A DNA stretch of 64,000 nt from Dyadobacter sp. CY347 (GTDB lineage: Bacteria > Bacteroidota > Bacteroidia > Cytophagales > Spirosomataceae). The DNA lies in the NCBI RefSeq assembly GCF_021502655.1, contig NZ_JAKFFT010000004.1, positions 1,054,001-1,118,000 of the forward strand, in the 5' to 3' direction. The notes under the pieces were generated by a model that worked only from the letters and a program-made list of their open reading frames with translations, had not been told where the DNA came from and did no database searches. Numbering within the stretch: position 1 is the first letter of the stretch; the number at the start of each line of letters is the position of its first letter. A program made the position numbers and the translations under genes. Below, piece after piece: positions 28,049-38,715 of this stretch.

Positions 28049-28678
28049 TCAGTTGTATATCTTATCATTGATCCACCATTGAGCATTCCTGATAAGTATA
28101 CTAAAATGGACGTAAAATGCACCTACTGCCAATAAAGCAAATGCTGTCCAGATAACCAATCTGTCCTCACTGAACAAAGGATTATAGATATTGATCACAG
28201 AAAAGAAACTTCCCGATATTGCCCAAAGCAATAACCATGGCCAATCACTTAAACTTTTCTTTTTGGCTTGAAAGGAACGGGCAATCAGCAGAACACTGCG
28301 TATCAAAAGCCAGACCCCTGCAAACAAAGGAAGAGATATAGCGGCCAGAATAGGATTAGTAATGAAGATTATTCCAAAGATCAAATCCAAAATTGCCCCG
28401 GCTAGAAACCATCTCCAACCTTTGAAAAACTTGCGGTTTTCTAAGCAAAAAGCAAGCTCACAACCGCCGCTGATCATCAGCATAGCAGAGAAAAATATAC
28501 TCAACTCATCGTAGGTGATGGATGGATTCCGTGCCACATATACCCCGGAACTGATTAAGGCGATTCCTGAGAACATGAATATCCACCAGTAGTGAATGGG
28601 ATGCTGAGATTGTTTGATAACGCTTGTCATTCCTGAAAGTTTATTCCTATTATCCAATGCCCCGGGTTCTTCTTTCAT
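28049..28678 (-). CDS. HdeD-family (DUF308) membrane protein
   Basis: 209 residues with six predicted membrane helices in the DUF308 pattern: ISSGVYVARNPSITYDELSIFFSAMLMISGGCELAFCLE, then FKGWRWFLAGAILDLIFGIIFITNPI, repeated toward the C-terminus. Relatives include E. coli HdeD, linked to acid resistance. The start (28678) is 12 bases past the stop of the adhP-like gene, so they form an operon. The role is unknown; stress tolerance is the family association. Confidence 0.85.
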   Translation of the reverse strand: MKEEPGALDNRNKLSGMTSVIKQSQHPIHYWWIFMFSGIALISSGVYVARNPSITYDELSIFFSAMLMISGGCELAFCLENRKFFKGWRWFLAGAILDLIFGIIFITNPILAAISLPLFAGVWLLIRSVLLIARSFQAKKKSLSDWPWLLLWAISGSFFSVINIYNPLFSEDRLVIWTAFALLAVGAFYVHFSILIRNAQWWINDKIYN

Positions 28679-28690
28679 AATCTTTATCGT

Positions 28691-29731
28691 TTAAAGGCTT
28701 GCTGCTGCTATTTCCATCACAACCCGGCCTTGGATTGTTCCAGCTCTCATCTGATCAAATACAACATTGATCTCTTCCAGCATGGCCGTATGAACTGTTG
28801 CTTTTACTTTACCTTCCAGAGCAAACTCGATGGACTCAGCAAGGTCTTTTCTGGTTCCGACAATAGATCCTCTCACAGTATAGCGGTTCAATACAGTTTC
28901 GAAAATGGGCAGGTCAAAACTTCCTGCGGGCAGTCCATTCAAAGCAATGGTCCCTTTTCGCCGCAGAGCTGAAATCCCTTGTTTGAATGCAATCGGTGAG
29001 ACAGCAGTCACCAGCACACCGTGCATGCCGCCAGTCTCTTTTTTGAGAAATTCACCTGGATCTTCTTCAAGCGCGTTTACGGTCAGGTCTGCCCCAAGGC
29101 TCTTTGCCAGGTCCAGCTTGTCCTTACTAACGTCTATCGCGGCCACATGCATGCCCATGGCTTTTGCGTATTGCACTGCCAAATGGCCCAAGCCACCAAT
29201 ACCGGAAATCGCAACCCATTCGCCCGCTTTGGTTTCGGTTTCTTTAAGACCTTTGTAAACCGTTACACCCGCACAAAGTATGGGAGCCATTTCGATCATG
29301 TTGGTATGATCCGGTAAATGGGCAATGTACCTGGCATCTGCAATCACATATTCGGCAAAACTGCCATCGACGCTATAACCACCATTTTGTTGGGCTTCAC
29401 ATAAGGTTTCCCAACCGGTAATGCAGAATTCACAACCGCCACATGCGCTGTACAGCCAGGGAACACCCACAATGTCTCCTTCTTTCACTCCGGTAACCTC
29501 CGGCCCCAAGGCAACTACGTAACCAATTCCTTCATGACCTGGAATGAGCGGCATTTTTGGTTTCACAGGCCAATCACCATCCGTTGCATGCAGATCAGTA
29601 TGGCAAACGCCGCTTGCAACGACTTTTACCAGAATTTGATTTCTGCCAGGTTCTTTGACAGGCATTTCTTCAATTTGAAGCGGTTGCCCAAATTCACGGA
29701 CCACGGCTGCCTTCATTTTCTTTGGTAACAT
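28691..29731 (-). CDS. adhP: Zinc-dependent alcohol dehydrogenase
   Basis: About 346 residues from the ATG at 29731 (MLPKKMKAAVV); the frame is open to 29764. Catalytic zinc ligands are seen in ASGVCHTDLHA and PGHEGIGYV, structural zinc cysteines in ACGGCEFCITGWETLCEAQ, and the NAD-binding GIGGLGHLAVQYAKAMG later. It matches AdhP-type propanol-preferring dehydrogenases in length and motifs. It probably oxidises or produces short-chain alcohols in the cytoplasm. First gene of a two-gene unit with the HdeD-like protein. Confidence 0.94.
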   Translation of the reverse strand: MLPKKMKAAVVREFGQPLQIEEMPVKEPGRNQILVKVVASGVCHTDLHATDGDWPVKPKMPLIPGHEGIGYVVALGPEVTGVKEGDIVGVPWLYSACGGCEFCITGWETLCEAQQNGGYSVDGSFAEYVIADARYIAHLPDHTNMIEMAPILCAGVTVYKGLKETETKAGEWVAISGIGGLGHLAVQYAKAMGMHVAAIDVSKDKLDLAKSLGADLTVNALEEDPGEFLKKETGGMHGVLVTAVSPIAFKQGISALRRKGTIALNGLPAGSFDLPIFETVLNRYTVRGSIVGTRKDLAESIEFALEGKVKATVHTAMLEEINVVFDQMRAGTIQGRVVMEIAAASL

Positions 29732-29764
29732 AGCTGAATATTTGTGCAAGTGACGCATCAACAA

Positions 29765-30462
29765 ACCAGCTTTTTACACCTATTTATGCATGTTGGTCAC
29801 CAAGCATGAGTTATAAAGGTGACGCTATTTTAATCAGCAATGGTCATTAATTACAGATAATCAAGCATTTGCATCATTTTATTGAAGACAGAGCTCGTAG
29901 AGACTGATTTACAAAAAGCGGAATGAAACCGGTTGCCAGGATCAGTTCCAGCGATTGCAAGGCAAGTTTTTGAAGTGATAATATTTGTCTGAGAAAGGGA
30001 ACACAATTGGTTAAAAAGCATGATCAGCATGCACAGCATCAGCGTCATCCATATAAATTTGTTCCGCGTAATTTCATAGTTGAAATACTGAAACTTCCCT
30101 CAATAAAACTGAATATATGTATCCGCAAGGATGAAAAATCAAAGTGGATGCCATTCACCTCTCAGCAGTACAGAGCCAGGCATGAGGACTTAATTCCTGC
30201 GATTCGCCCAGCTAACCAACTATCAACTTTCTAAAATACTATATCCTCAAAATGGTATGCTTTTGTGCAGAAGAACGTCTTTTCAATGCCGCAGCACAAA
30301 TCAAAAGATCTTTGTCGATTCTCAAATTGTAAGTATCGATTAAAAGAAATTGTACTAATTCAAACCCTCCTTTTTTGTAGAATTAATATTGTATCTTGTA
30401 AAGATATCCACAGTTAGTAGAAGTTTTAGGAGTTCGTTATTTCATAGATAAAATGATATACA
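29765..30462. other. 698-base intergenic region without a recognisable gene
   Basis: Lies between adhP and the large sensor kinase. Short open frames (plus 30007-30234; minus 29851-30048) have no familiar motif and poor codon character. No tRNA, hairpin terminator or repeat stands out. An AGGAG sits at about 30429-30433, too far from the kinase start to be its ribosome site. It probably carries the kinase promoter and eroded sequence. Confidence 0.5.
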
Positions 30463-33400
30463 TTGTTGATTAAATATTTATATCCAAATCAAATAAAACA
30501 CGCATTAGTGAACGCGTTTGTTTGGTGGGTATTAATTGGCCTTGTGCATGCGCAAAGTGTAAAATTCAATCATCTTACCACAAATGAGGGACTAGCCCAA
30601 AGCCACGTCTCGGCGATATTGAAAGACAAAAAAGGCTTCATGTGGTTCGGAAGTGAAGATGGACTGAATAAATATGATGGTTACGTTTTTACACACTATA
30701 AACATGATGCCTACGATCCAAGCAGCATTTCTGATAGTTATATACAGGATTTACTGGAAGATAAGCATGGTAACCTGTGGGTGGCGACTTCTAATGGACT
30801 GGACAAATTTGAAAGAAACAAAAATAGTTTTACACACTATATAACCCAAGATATAAACGATCTTTTTGAGGATAGTCAAAACAGGATTTGGCTGGCTACC
30901 CAGGAGGGGTTGTTTCTATTTGACCGGCAGAAATTTAGGTTTAGGCTTCTTCTGCAAGCGGGGCAGGATGGCAAAACTAAAAATCCTATCTACCGTATTG
31001 AAGAGCATCTGGACGGATCGCTTTGGCTGGGAACCGACAATGGCCTTTACCAGATCACCATCATCAATGATACATACAGCAGCAAAAGCATTAAGATAGA
31101 CTGCCGAAACTGTCCTGCGGCACCTGCAATCAAAGCATTGCGCATGGACGCTGACGGGAATCTATGGATCGGCACAAAAGGCAGCGGCTTATTTGTTTAC
31201 AATACCAAGGACAAGTCTTTCCACAACTTTTTGCACCAACCAACTATTCAGAATTCTCTTGCGCACAACGACATTCTTTCCATTCTTGAGGCCAAAGACG
31301 GCAAGCTTTGGATAGGTACTGAGAATGGCGGCATTAGTGTTTATGACAGGCGCAAAAGGCAGTTCCGGAAATACGAACACCGTTCTAATGATCCTGCTTC
31401 GCTAAATAATAATTCGGTATATACAATCTATCAGGATGATGCACAAAATCTTTGGGTGGGGACCTATGCTGGTGGGGTTGATTTCCTACCAAGGTTTGGA
31501 GAGAAGTTTCATTCTTACAGGCAAATACAGGGAGATCCTAATAGCCTGACAAACAATGTAGTGCTTTCATTGTGCGGGGACGGTGCAGATGGTAAAATAT
31601 GGATTGGCACCGATGGTGGAGGCCTGAATGCATTTGACCATGATAGCAATACTTTCACCAGTTACCGGCACGACCCCCGGAATCCAAATTCAATTAGTAA
31701 TGACTATGTTATTTCGATTGTGCGCCTGTCCAGCGATATTCTCGCATTGGGATTCCACGACGGGGGCTTCGATCTTTTCAATACCAGAACGGGCATTGCA
31801 AAACACAATTTGCCCAATCCCAAGGATCCAAACAGTCTGTCCATTGCCGATGTCAACAACCTTTTCGCCGATATTGACGGCAATTTGTGGATTGGCACAT
31901 GGGGAGGTGGATTGAACTATTACAATGTCAAAAGCAAGAAATTTAAACATTACCGCACCGACTCAAAAGACAGCACCAGCATCAGCTCAGACATTGTAAC
32001 CGCTGTTTTTCAAGATCAAAATAGGGTAATCTGGGTAGGGACTTATAATGGATTGAATAAACTGGATAGCAGCGGCAAGCATTTTACCCGTTATCAGCGT
32101 AATCCAAAAAATATCGCTTCATTGTCGCATAATAAGGTTCAGTGCATTCGGCAGGCAAAAGGCGGCAATTTGTGGATAGGGACTGTAGGTGGTGGGCTAA
32201 ATTATTTTGATGCCGATAAGCAAACATTTAAGGCTTTCACCGAAAAAGACGGTTTGGCCAGTAATGTCGTTTTTGCCATGTTGGAAGATAGTCATAATAA
32301 TCTTTGGCTGAGTACGAACAAGGGGATTTCACGCTTTAACACCGGAGCGAAGACTTTTCGAAGTTTCGGGGTAAAAGACGGGCTGCAAAGCAATGAGTTC
32401 AGGGACAACTCTTGTTTTGTCACCGAAACTGGTCAAATGTTTTTTGGCGGGGTGAATGGATTCAGCACTTTCTTTCCCGACAATATTAAATACAATACAT
32501 TCATCCCCCCAGTTTATCTAACCAACTTCCAGATTTTCAACAAAACAGTTTCCGTAGGTGATAAATCTGCCATTCTGAATAGAGATATCAGCGATATAAA
32601 GTCCATTACGCTTTCCTACAAACAGTCCGTCATCACGTTGCAATTTGCTTCGCTGAGTTATACAATCCCCGAGAAAAACCAATATGCCTACAAACTGGAA
32701 GGATTTGATCCGCATTGGAGCTATGTGGGAAACAAGCGGACGGCGACTTACACGAATCTTGACGCCGGGACTTATACTTTCAGGGTCAGAGCAACTAATA
32801 ATGACGGGGTTTGGAACAAGAAAGGCAACTTTGTAAAAATCATTATAACGCCACCCTTCTGGCACACATGGTGGTTTAGGCTAATTTCAATGATCGGCTT
32901 TACCGGCCTGTTAATCCTGATTTATAAACTCCGGACCCAGTCCATCCGCAGACAGAAGAAACTGCTTGTCACAAAAGTCAAACAGCGCACAATGCAACTC
33001 GAAGCAGCGATAGAGGAGGAAAGAAAGGCAAAACTTGTTGCAGAAATCGCCATTGAGGAGGAGAAAAAGGCAAAGCACCAGGCAGAGGTAGCCAGCCAGG
33101 CAAAAAGTGCCTTTTTGGCTGTCATGAGCCATGAGATCAGAACACCCATGAATGGGGTGATTGGTATGGCTTCACTGCTAGCCGAGACCGACCTTGACGA
33201 AGAACAGCTAGGTTACACAAGAAGCATACAGTCGAGCGGTAGTAGCTTGTTGACTGTGATCAATGATATTCTTGATTTCTCCAAGATAGAGTCTGGTAAT
33301 ATGGAACTGGAAGAAAGAGCGTTCAATCTCAGGAGCTGCATTGAGGATGTAATGGATGTTTTTATCCCTAAAATGCTCGATTCAAAGCTGGATCTACTGT

Positions 33401-34650
33401 ATAAAATCGGTCGTGATGTGCCAGAGCAGTTGGTTGGCGACAGGCAAAGGCTTCGGCAAATCCTGATAAACCTGATAGGAAATGCCATTAAGTTTACCAG
33501 AGAAGGAGAGGTAGTCTTAACAGTCAGCCTGGACTGCAGCTCTGATGACAGCCAGGTTAAATTATATTTTCAAGTCAGCGATAGTGGTATCGGTATTTCC
33601 GAAAGCAAAAGAGACCGTTTGTTTAAGGCGTTTTCACAGGTAGACTCTTCGACAAGCCGGCAATATGGTGGCACAGGGCTGGGTCTTGCCATCTGTCAAA
33701 AGCTGGTAAACCTGATGGGTGGGACCATTGGTGTTGCCAGCGACGAGGGAAAGGGCAGCACATTCTATTTTTCAATCTTTTTAAGAAAACAAATCACAGC
33801 AGATCAAGGACAGGCCGACTACGACCAGGATTTAGCGGGAATTGAAATATTGGTAACAGACGATAACGAAGCTAGCCTGGAAATTATCTGCGATCAGTTG
33901 AGTGACTGGGGTTTGGCACCATTAAGTGCAAACAGCGGCAGCATGGCCCTTAAAATATTAGCTGAAAATAAAACAATAAAGATGGTCATTACTGATCTGT
34001 ACATGCCTTCTATGGATGGAATACAGCTCGGAAAACTTATAAGAGAAAGTCACCCTCAAATTCCGGTCATACTTATGAGTCCAAAAGGGAGTGAACTGCC
34101 GAGAGACGAGAAAGACCTCTTTTATGCTTTGTTAAAAAAGCCGGTTAGTAAAAAGGCTTTTTTAAATAGTATTTGCGGCCAATTTAAACAGCGGGAGATG
34201 CTATCAGTGGCTTTGACACAGCCAAATGCCGAACTATCCGGTAAAATTTTGATATCAAATTTTTCCTTAAAGTATCCATTGGAGATATTGGTTGCAGAGG
34301 ATAATAAGGTAAATCAAATTGTCATCCTGAACGTACTAGGTAAGCTTGGGTACCAGGTCGAATTGGTTACCGATGGGCTGCAGGCCGTAACAAGGTCGTT
34401 GGAAAAGGTTTTCGATTTAATACTAATGGATATACAAATGCCTGTTGTGGACGGTATTGAAGCGACTAAAAAGATCAGGGCGGATAAACCAACCAAGCCT
34501 CATATTATTGCTATGACGGCCAATGCTTTGCAAGAAGACAAAAGGCAATGCCTAGCTGCTGGGATGGATGATTTTATTAGCAAGCCAGTAAATCTTGAAG
34601 AACTAATGGAAATGCTTAAAGAAGTGTCACAAAAAAAAAGCCAGTATTAG
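30463..34650 (+). CDS. Propeller-type hybrid sensor histidine kinase with two receiver domains
   Basis: 1395 residues. A signal peptide (to about VHAQS, residue 32) precedes fourteen or so two-component propeller repeats (about 35-690; [19 protein letters not shown]), a Y_Y_Y domain (about 735-795), one membrane helix (about 800-822), a coiled coil, HisKA with [15 protein letters not shown] (His near 890), HATPase ([20 protein letters not shown]), and two receivers ([12 protein letters not shown] and [12 protein letters not shown]). Unlike classic HTCS proteins it has no AraC output domain. The start appears to be TTG (30463 or 30466): a stop lies just upstream and no ATG precedes the signal. 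The LytTR gene 20 bases downstream is a candidate partner. Confidence 0.95.
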   Translation: MLIKYLYPNQIKHALVNAFVWWVLIGLVHAQSVKFNHLTTNEGLAQSHVSAILKDKKGFMWFGSEDGLNKYDGYVFTHYKHDAYDPSSISDSYIQDLLEDKHGNLWVATSNGLDKFERNKNSFTHYITQDINDLFEDSQNRIWLATQEGLFLFDRQKFRFRLLLQAGQDGKTKNPIYRIEEHLDGSLWLGTDNGLYQITIINDTYSSKSIKIDCRNCPAAPAIKALRMDADGNLWIGTKGSGLFVYNTKDKSFHNFLHQPTIQNSLAHNDILSILEAKDGKLWIGTENGGISVYDRRKRQFRKYEHRSNDPASLNNNSVYTIYQDDAQNLWVGTYAGGVDFLPRFGEKFHSYRQIQGDPNSLTNNVVLSLCGDGADGKIWIGTDGGGLNAFDHDSNTFTSYRHDPRNPNSISNDYVISIVRLSSDILALGFHDGGFDLFNTRTGIAKHNLPNPKDPNSLSIADVNNLFADIDGNLWIGTWGGGLNYYNVKSKKFKHYRTDSKDSTSISSDIVTAVFQDQNRVIWVGTYNGLNKLDSSGKHFTRYQRNPKNIASLSHNKVQCIRQAKGGNLWIGTVGGGLNYFDADKQTFKAFTEKDGLASNVVFAMLEDSHNNLWLSTNKGISRFNTGAKTFRSFGVKDGLQSNEFRDNSCFVTETGQMFFGGVNGFSTFFPDNIKYNTFIPPVYLTNFQIFNKTVSVGDKSAILNRDISDIKSITLSYKQSVITLQFASLSYTIPEKNQYAYKLEGFDPHWSYVGNKRTATYTNLDAGTYTFRVRATNNDGVWNKKGNFVKIIITPPFWHTWWFRLISMIGFTGLLILIYKLRTQSIRRQKKLLVTKVKQRTMQLEAAIEEERKAKLVAEIAIEEEKKAKHQAEVASQAKSAFLAVMSHEIRTPMNGVIGMASLLAETDLDEEQLGYTRSIQSSGSSLLTVINDILDFSKIESGNMELEERAFNLRSCIEDVMDVFIPKMLDSKLDLLYKIGRDVPEQLVGDRQRLRQILINLIGNAIKFTREGEVVLTVSLDCSSDDSQVKLYFQVSDSGIGISESKRDRLFKAFSQVDSSTSRQYGGTGLGLAICQKLVNLMGGTIGVASDEGKGSTFYFSIFLRKQITADQGQADYDQDLAGIEILVTDDNEASLEIICDQLSDWGLAPLSANSGSMALKILAENKTIKMVITDLYMPSMDGIQLGKLIRESHPQIPVILMSPKGSELPRDEKDLFYALLKKPVSKKAFLNSICGQFKQREMLSVALTQPNAELSGKILISNFSLKYPLEILVAEDNKVNQIVILNVLGKLGYQVELVTDGLQAVTRSLEKVFDLILMDIQMPVVDGIEATKKIRADKPTKPHIIAMTANALQEDKRQCLAAGMDDFISKPVNLEELMEMLKEVSQKKSQY

Positions 34651-34670
34651 ATCACTTTTAATGAAATAAG

Positions 34671-35522
34671 ATGCTAAAAATGATGGGGAAGCAGCATTCG
34701 GAGTTAAATTTGGCTAGCATTTTTTGGAGAGCATTGCATCTTCGCAAGATAAGGATCATCATTGCCGTGGTGCTGCCCTTAGCACTTGCCATGACGCAGG
34801 ATTTCATCCGGTATCATTTCTATGGTCATAGCGCTTTTTATATTTGGGAATCTCTTCTTTTTGAGTCATTCTGGATCCTGTTTGCCCCAATCTCTGCCGG
34901 AATTTATTATTGCTTAAATGCACTCCGTGAAACGTTTACGGTCCCAACAACCCTTTTATTAATATTTACAACACTAGCGGCTTCTGCTCTACACTTTCTT
35001 CTGTTTTCCTTTGGCGTTTTTGCAGTTTCGTCGCTGTTACAAGGTCATGTTTTCCAGTTTTGGGATGTACTGCGCCATAGCCTGGCCGAGCATCTTTACA
35101 TTTGCCTGTTGATTTACTTAGCGGGATGTATATTCATACTTCGGTTTACAGTTCCAGCCGCGCCGCCTCAAACGGTATTCGTGGAAAATAAGGCTGGCTT
35201 ATCCAGGATTAACATTACAAATGGGACAAATAATATCCTCGTTGAAACGAGTGAGATCATTTTTATAACCGCTTCCAGCCCATATTGCTGCATTCATACA
35301 GCCAAAGGAAAATATCTATATCCTCAAACATTAAAGTCGCTCGAACAAAGTCTTGACCCAGCCAGCTTCTTACGTGTTCACAAATCCTCGATAGTAAACA
35401 TCATGAGGGTTGTGTCTTACAAATCGCGGCTGAACGGAGATTATGATCTAAGTCTGGAAAATGGGCACATTGTAAGGATGAGTCGAAATTATAAGCTGAA
35501 ATTCCGCGGCCTGTTTTCCTAG
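34671..35522 (+). CDS. Membrane-anchored LytTR transcription regulator
   Basis: 283 residues. The N-terminal 165 residues hold four membrane helices (IIIAVVLPLALAMTQDF; FWILFAPISAGIYYCL; LLIFTTLAASALHFLLF; YICLLIYLAGCIFIL). Residues about 180-283 are a LytTR DNA-binding domain: ILVETSEIIFITASSPYCCIHT, LKSLEQSLDPASFLRVHKSSIVNI, GDYDLSLENGHIVRMSRNYK. It has no receiver domain, so its signal must come through the membrane part or a partner such as the kinase 20 bases upstream. It may control the dioxygenase gene that follows. Confidence 0.9.
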   Translation: MLKMMGKQHSELNLASIFWRALHLRKIRIIIAVVLPLALAMTQDFIRYHFYGHSAFYIWESLLFESFWILFAPISAGIYYCLNALRETFTVPTTLLLIFTTLAASALHFLLFSFGVFAVSSLLQGHVFQFWDVLRHSLAEHLYICLLIYLAGCIFILRFTVPAAPPQTVFVENKAGLSRINITNGTNNILVETSEIIFITASSPYCCIHTAKGKYLYPQTLKSLEQSLDPASFLRVHKSSIVNIMRVVSYKSRLNGDYDLSLENGHIVRMSRNYKLKFRGLFS

Positions 35523-35608
35523 TCATCGGCTTGCATTTAAAATCCATCAGCTCAATCTCATGCTTCATAAAATTTGTTTTGAGCCATCTATTTTTGGTCA
35601 AAAACCAA

Positions 35609-36769
35609 ATGACCATGAAATACTTTATTTGTGTTGCCTGGCTGGCTCTGTCATCTGCAACAATACCGAGCTGCCAGGGACAATCGCTGCTGAAACCTTC
35701 GAGCATGCCCGGCCAGATCGTCGGTGGCGGTTGCGACGGCTGTGAGGTAATGTATGTTGGAATGCCAAAGTTGATAAACAAAGTAGATACCAGCGCTGGT
35801 TGGACAGAGGCGGGTGAAAAGTTGGTGATCACAGGGAAGGTGTACCATATTGATGGCACAACGCCTGCTCCCAATGTGGTTATATATTATTGGCAAACTG
35901 ACAACAACGGCTACTATTCACCAAACCAAACCCTTGACAGGCGCGCACTTCGTCATGGGCACATTCGCGGGTGGGTGAAGACGGATGCTGCGGGCAGCTA
36001 TGCCATTTACACGATAAAGCCTGCTGCATATCCCAATGAGTCCATTCCGGCCCATATTCACACATCAATAAAAGAGCCAGGCATTGCCAATGAATATTAC
36101 ATTGATGAATTTGTTTTTGACGATGATCCGTTGCTAACCGCCGCGGAAAGAAAGAAAGCGGAAAGGCGAGGAGGGAGTGGCGTATTACGATTGCAAGAGC
36201 ATTCCGGCATACAGGCCGCCGAGCACGACATCATTTTAGGGTTGAAAATTCCTAATTATCCATCAACGCCCGGAAAGCTACAAGAATCCGGCCTTTCAAT
36301 TGGAGAGGAAAGCCCATCATTCACCCCTTTTCACGTATGGGGCCCAGACAAGGGGAGCACTGCTTGCCCCGTGTGTAAGTATGGCAAAAATTACGGTATC
36401 CTCTATTTCGTTGGCAATAGCCCTGGCTGGCGTGAGATCAAGAAATGGCTAAACTTTCTTGAACTGGAAAGCAGGCAGTCGGCTGATAAACTGAAAGTGT
36501 ACTTTGTTTACGGTAATGAGAAAAACTATTCGGCAGCCAGTCGCAAGCGGGAACTGGAAGCCCTTGGAAAAAGTCTGGATATCAGGTACCTGGCAATAAC
36601 TTTCGTCCCGTCATTAGGTGATCATGAAAGTGATGTGTATTTGAATAATATTAATCCTAAAATCAATAACACATTCATCATCTATAAAAACAGGATAATT
36701 ATTGATACATACACAGACATAAGACCAACAGGACAAAACCTTAAACGACTTTTCACGAAGATTAGATAG
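35609..36769 (+). CDS. Exported intradiol dioxygenase-like protein fused to a thioredoxin-like domain
   Basis: 386 residues from the ATG at 35609 (35615 is equally likely; the open frame begins with a TTG at 35531). The signal ends near IPSC-QGQ, a possible lipoprotein site. Residues about 50-215 match intradiol ring-cleavage dioxygenases: KVYHIDGTTPAPNVVIYYWQTD, GWVKTDAAGSYAIYTIKP, AAYPNESIPAHIHTSI, with the HxH and Tyr iron ligands. Residues about 240-386 form a separate region with ACPVCKYGKNYGILYFVG, resembling thioredoxin/AhpC-like folds with a CxxC. The substrate is unknown and need not be a catechol. Two regulator genes sit upstream. Confidence 0.82.
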   Translation: MTMKYFICVAWLALSSATIPSCQGQSLLKPSSMPGQIVGGGCDGCEVMYVGMPKLINKVDTSAGWTEAGEKLVITGKVYHIDGTTPAPNVVIYYWQTDNNGYYSPNQTLDRRALRHGHIRGWVKTDAAGSYAIYTIKPAAYPNESIPAHIHTSIKEPGIANEYYIDEFVFDDDPLLTAAERKKAERRGGSGVLRLQEHSGIQAAEHDIILGLKIPNYPSTPGKLQESGLSIGEESPSFTPFHVWGPDKGSTACPVCKYGKNYGILYFVGNSPGWREIKKWLNFLELESRQSADKLKVYFVYGNEKNYSAASRKRELEALGKSLDIRYLAITFVPSLGDHESDVYLNNINPKINNTFIIYKNRIIIDTYTDIRPTGQNLKRLFTKIR

Positions 36770-36795
36770 TCTGACCACAGCGCCCATAGCAGGAA

Positions 36796-36972
36796 ATGAG
36801 ACGTTTTTTGAGACAGTCCATTTTATTCTTAATCTTTGTGTTAGTCAATGCTTGTCCTGACGAAGGATTCATGGGACTGAACTATGCTCGTAAACAATCA
36901 TCCACTGTATATCCACTTCGTTATAGCAAACATTGGATGGCCAAAGCATATCTAGGTTTTTTTAAATTTTAA
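36796..36972 (+). CDS. Small putative lipoprotein
   Basis: 58 residues, ATG at 36796 preceded by AGGA at four bases, a plausible ribosome site. The N-terminus MRRFLRQSILFLIFVLVNAC-PDEG is a good lipoprotein signal (VNAC). The remaining 38 residues have no motif. It overlaps the 3' end of the convergent hydrolase fragment by four bases. It could be a real small lipoprotein or the head of a truncated gene, as the neighbourhood is full of fragments. Confidence 0.4.
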   Translation: MRRFLRQSILFLIFVLVNACPDEGFMGLNYARKQSSTVYPLRYSKHWMAKAYLGFFKF

Positions 36973-37433
36973 CTCCTTAATGGGATTGAAATGATATGCT
37001 GGGTAGCAGCTGCAATTATCTTTCCCCAATCAGCTTCATGTAATTCATGTCCTGCACCTTCAAGAGTAATCAGAGTAGAGTTTGCTAAATGGTTTTTAAG
37101 AAACGAGGCATGTCTGTAATTCCAGATTTTATCGTCGGTACCATGAATGATAAGGCATGGCTGCGTAATTAAATTAGTCAAACCAAAGTAACTTTCGGCT
37201 CCTTGGAGCTGTGCGTGGTTATACATACTCCTAAAATTATTAGCCCTTCTAAACTCTGCCTTGGCTAAGGCGCTGGCACGATCAGCATTGAATTGGCGTC
37301 CAGTTCCGTTAAGTAGTTGACTTCCTTTGATAAGGTAGGAAACAACAGCATTTTCATCTGTCCAAATTATCATATTGTTAAGTAGTGGTTCGCCAGAAAG
37401 CTTCTGTGTAAATTTACACTTGCCACCACACAC
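36969..37433 (-). pseudogene. Alpha/beta hydrolase, C-terminal half only
   Basis: 154 residues. The segment FNADRASALAKAEFRRANNFRSMYNHA is followed by LITQPCLIIHGTDDKIWNY with the catalytic Asp, and LITLEGAGHELHEADW with the catalytic His. The first half of the fold, with the oxyanion HG and the GxSxG nucleophile, is missing; the first 20 residues (MCGGKCKFTQ...) do not look like part of the family. A deletion has removed the N-terminus, so the enzyme is dead. Confidence 0.75.
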
Positions 37434-37441
37434 TTATTTAT

Positions 37442-37741
37442 ATGGTCTATGAGAAAATTTTCACAATGGATACTGGCAAACAAGTTAAAATGGTTGTAAG
37501 AGGGTATTATGCGCCCCGCCAAACCGCCATCGAGCCCTTTGTCGAAATCTGGATAAAGCAGCAAAAACAGGACCATTATTTTAGCCCATTGGCGCTTGGT
37601 TTGCCCACATATGGGTTTGCAGCAGATGGCCCAAAAATCATTAAAGACCAGCTTATGCAGGCTAGCGGCCTATCTGAACAGCAGTTTGAGCAGGTCATGT
37701 CCGAATTCAAGCAAATCACAACTTCGTCAGTTTTGTTGTGA
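37442..37741 (+). CDS. Small hypothetical protein
   Basis: 99 residues (ATG at 37442; a second ATG at 37466 gives MDTGKQVKMVV). It has a regular strand-helix composition (VKMVVRGYYAPRQTAIEPFVEIWIKQ; SGLSEQQFEQVMSEFKQI) with no signal peptide, membrane segment or known motif. A short frame after it (GTG 37738 or ATG 37765, to 37935) also has no match. It sits between two hydrolase fragments, and I do not recognise it. Confidence 0.45.
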   Translation: MVYEKIFTMDTGKQVKMVVRGYYAPRQTAIEPFVEIWIKQQKQDHYFSPLALGLPTYGFAADGPKIIKDQLMQASGLSEQQFEQVMSEFKQITTSSVLL

Positions 37742-38366
37742 ATATACAAACCAAAATAACGATCATGGACGATCAGATACCACAGCCAGAGCAAGACTGC
37801 GAGCAGGAAAGTCCAGGATACTTTACAAAGATGGACCGCTCTGACCAAATGCGGGATTCACTGGCAGCTGTTTATAGTCAACTTCTGATTGTTGAAAAAA
37901 GAAATTTCTTTCAGATCCAGCCACAATGGCCATAGGCACAGTCAGGGGTAACCATGTTTTGATACGTTAGTGTATCAGCACTAAGTGGAAGTATGATTTC
38001 ATTTAGTAAAACCTGTCCTTGTTTCGGGTCTAGGGATGTTTAAGACTGCGTCACCTACTGTTTGCACGGAATGCATTTTCCCTCTAAGAATCCGGCTGAA
38101 ATGTTGCAAAACCACAATAGGAAAGACGCACTATTCACTCAGTGACAGTGTTTCTTGCCTTGATATTCTGAAAATGGCAAAATTTATCCCGACAAAAATA
38201 ATTACGTATACACTAAGCTTACCTGTGCTTCGAGTGAAGGTAGTTTTATGGTTTTGAACTGTTTCTCTGGCAGCTAAGTGGCCATATTGAATTATTAATA
38301 ACATTTGATTTTAACCTCCGGCCTGGCCTAATTTTTACGAATTGCAATTGTCTGTCAGCAGTCAAA
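37742..38366. other. Intergenic stretch with no recognisable gene
   Basis: Contains a weak 65-residue frame (37738-37935, MDDQIPQPEQD..., unknown) and a small hairpin GATACGTTAGTGTATC near 37960. An open frame on plus before 38367 continues into the epoxide-hydrolase fragment but is not family-like. Confidence 0.4.
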
Positions 38367-38636
38367 TCAAAGGATGAATTACTGACTAACCTTACTATCT
38401 ACTGGGGCACCCAAACGATCGATTCAGCAATCCGCATCTACCAGGAAGAGATCCAGGCAATCATGGCAGCCAAATACAACCCGCTAATAAAACTGAATCC
38501 ATTCGATAAAACAGGTCAAAAAGCGTCCGTTCCTGCTGGATTTTCTTTCTTTCCAAAAGATATTAGCCACGCCCCCAAGGAGCTTGTAGAGCGGTTTTTT
38601 AATGTTACTTCTGCATGTGAAATTCCTATTCCGTGA
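38367..38636 (+). pseudogene. Epoxide-hydrolase-type alpha/beta hydrolase, C-terminal fragment
   Basis: The frame reads SKDELLTNLTIYWGTQTIDS, then AIRIYQEE, VPAGFSFFPKDI and PKELVERFFNV before a TGA at 38634. DELLTNLTIYW and the VP-G-F-PKDI segment belong to the cap and C-terminal region of bacterial epoxide hydrolases. The HG, nucleophile Asp and the remaining 250 residues are missing upstream, and the catalytic His segment is degenerate at the end. A decayed gene. Confidence 0.75.
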
Positions 38637-38715
38637 TCATGGAAGAAGCTTCCTGAGGTTATGTTGCATCATGACTTGTATCCATATTCATCTGCCATCA
38701 CTTTAAATCACATTT

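Noticed and set aside
28905-29317. Long plus-strand frames opposite the alcohol dehydrogenase
   Set aside because: Antisense shadows; the minus frame has all zinc and NAD motifs.
30007-30234. 75-codon plus-strand frame before the large sensor kinase
   Set aside because: No motif, no ribosome site, and residue composition like random sequence.
37576-37848. 90-codon minus frame with hydrophobic stretch (FLLAVLLWLWYLIV)
   Set aside because: Antisense to the small plus ORF and overlapping another; no signal-peptide logic or ribosome site.
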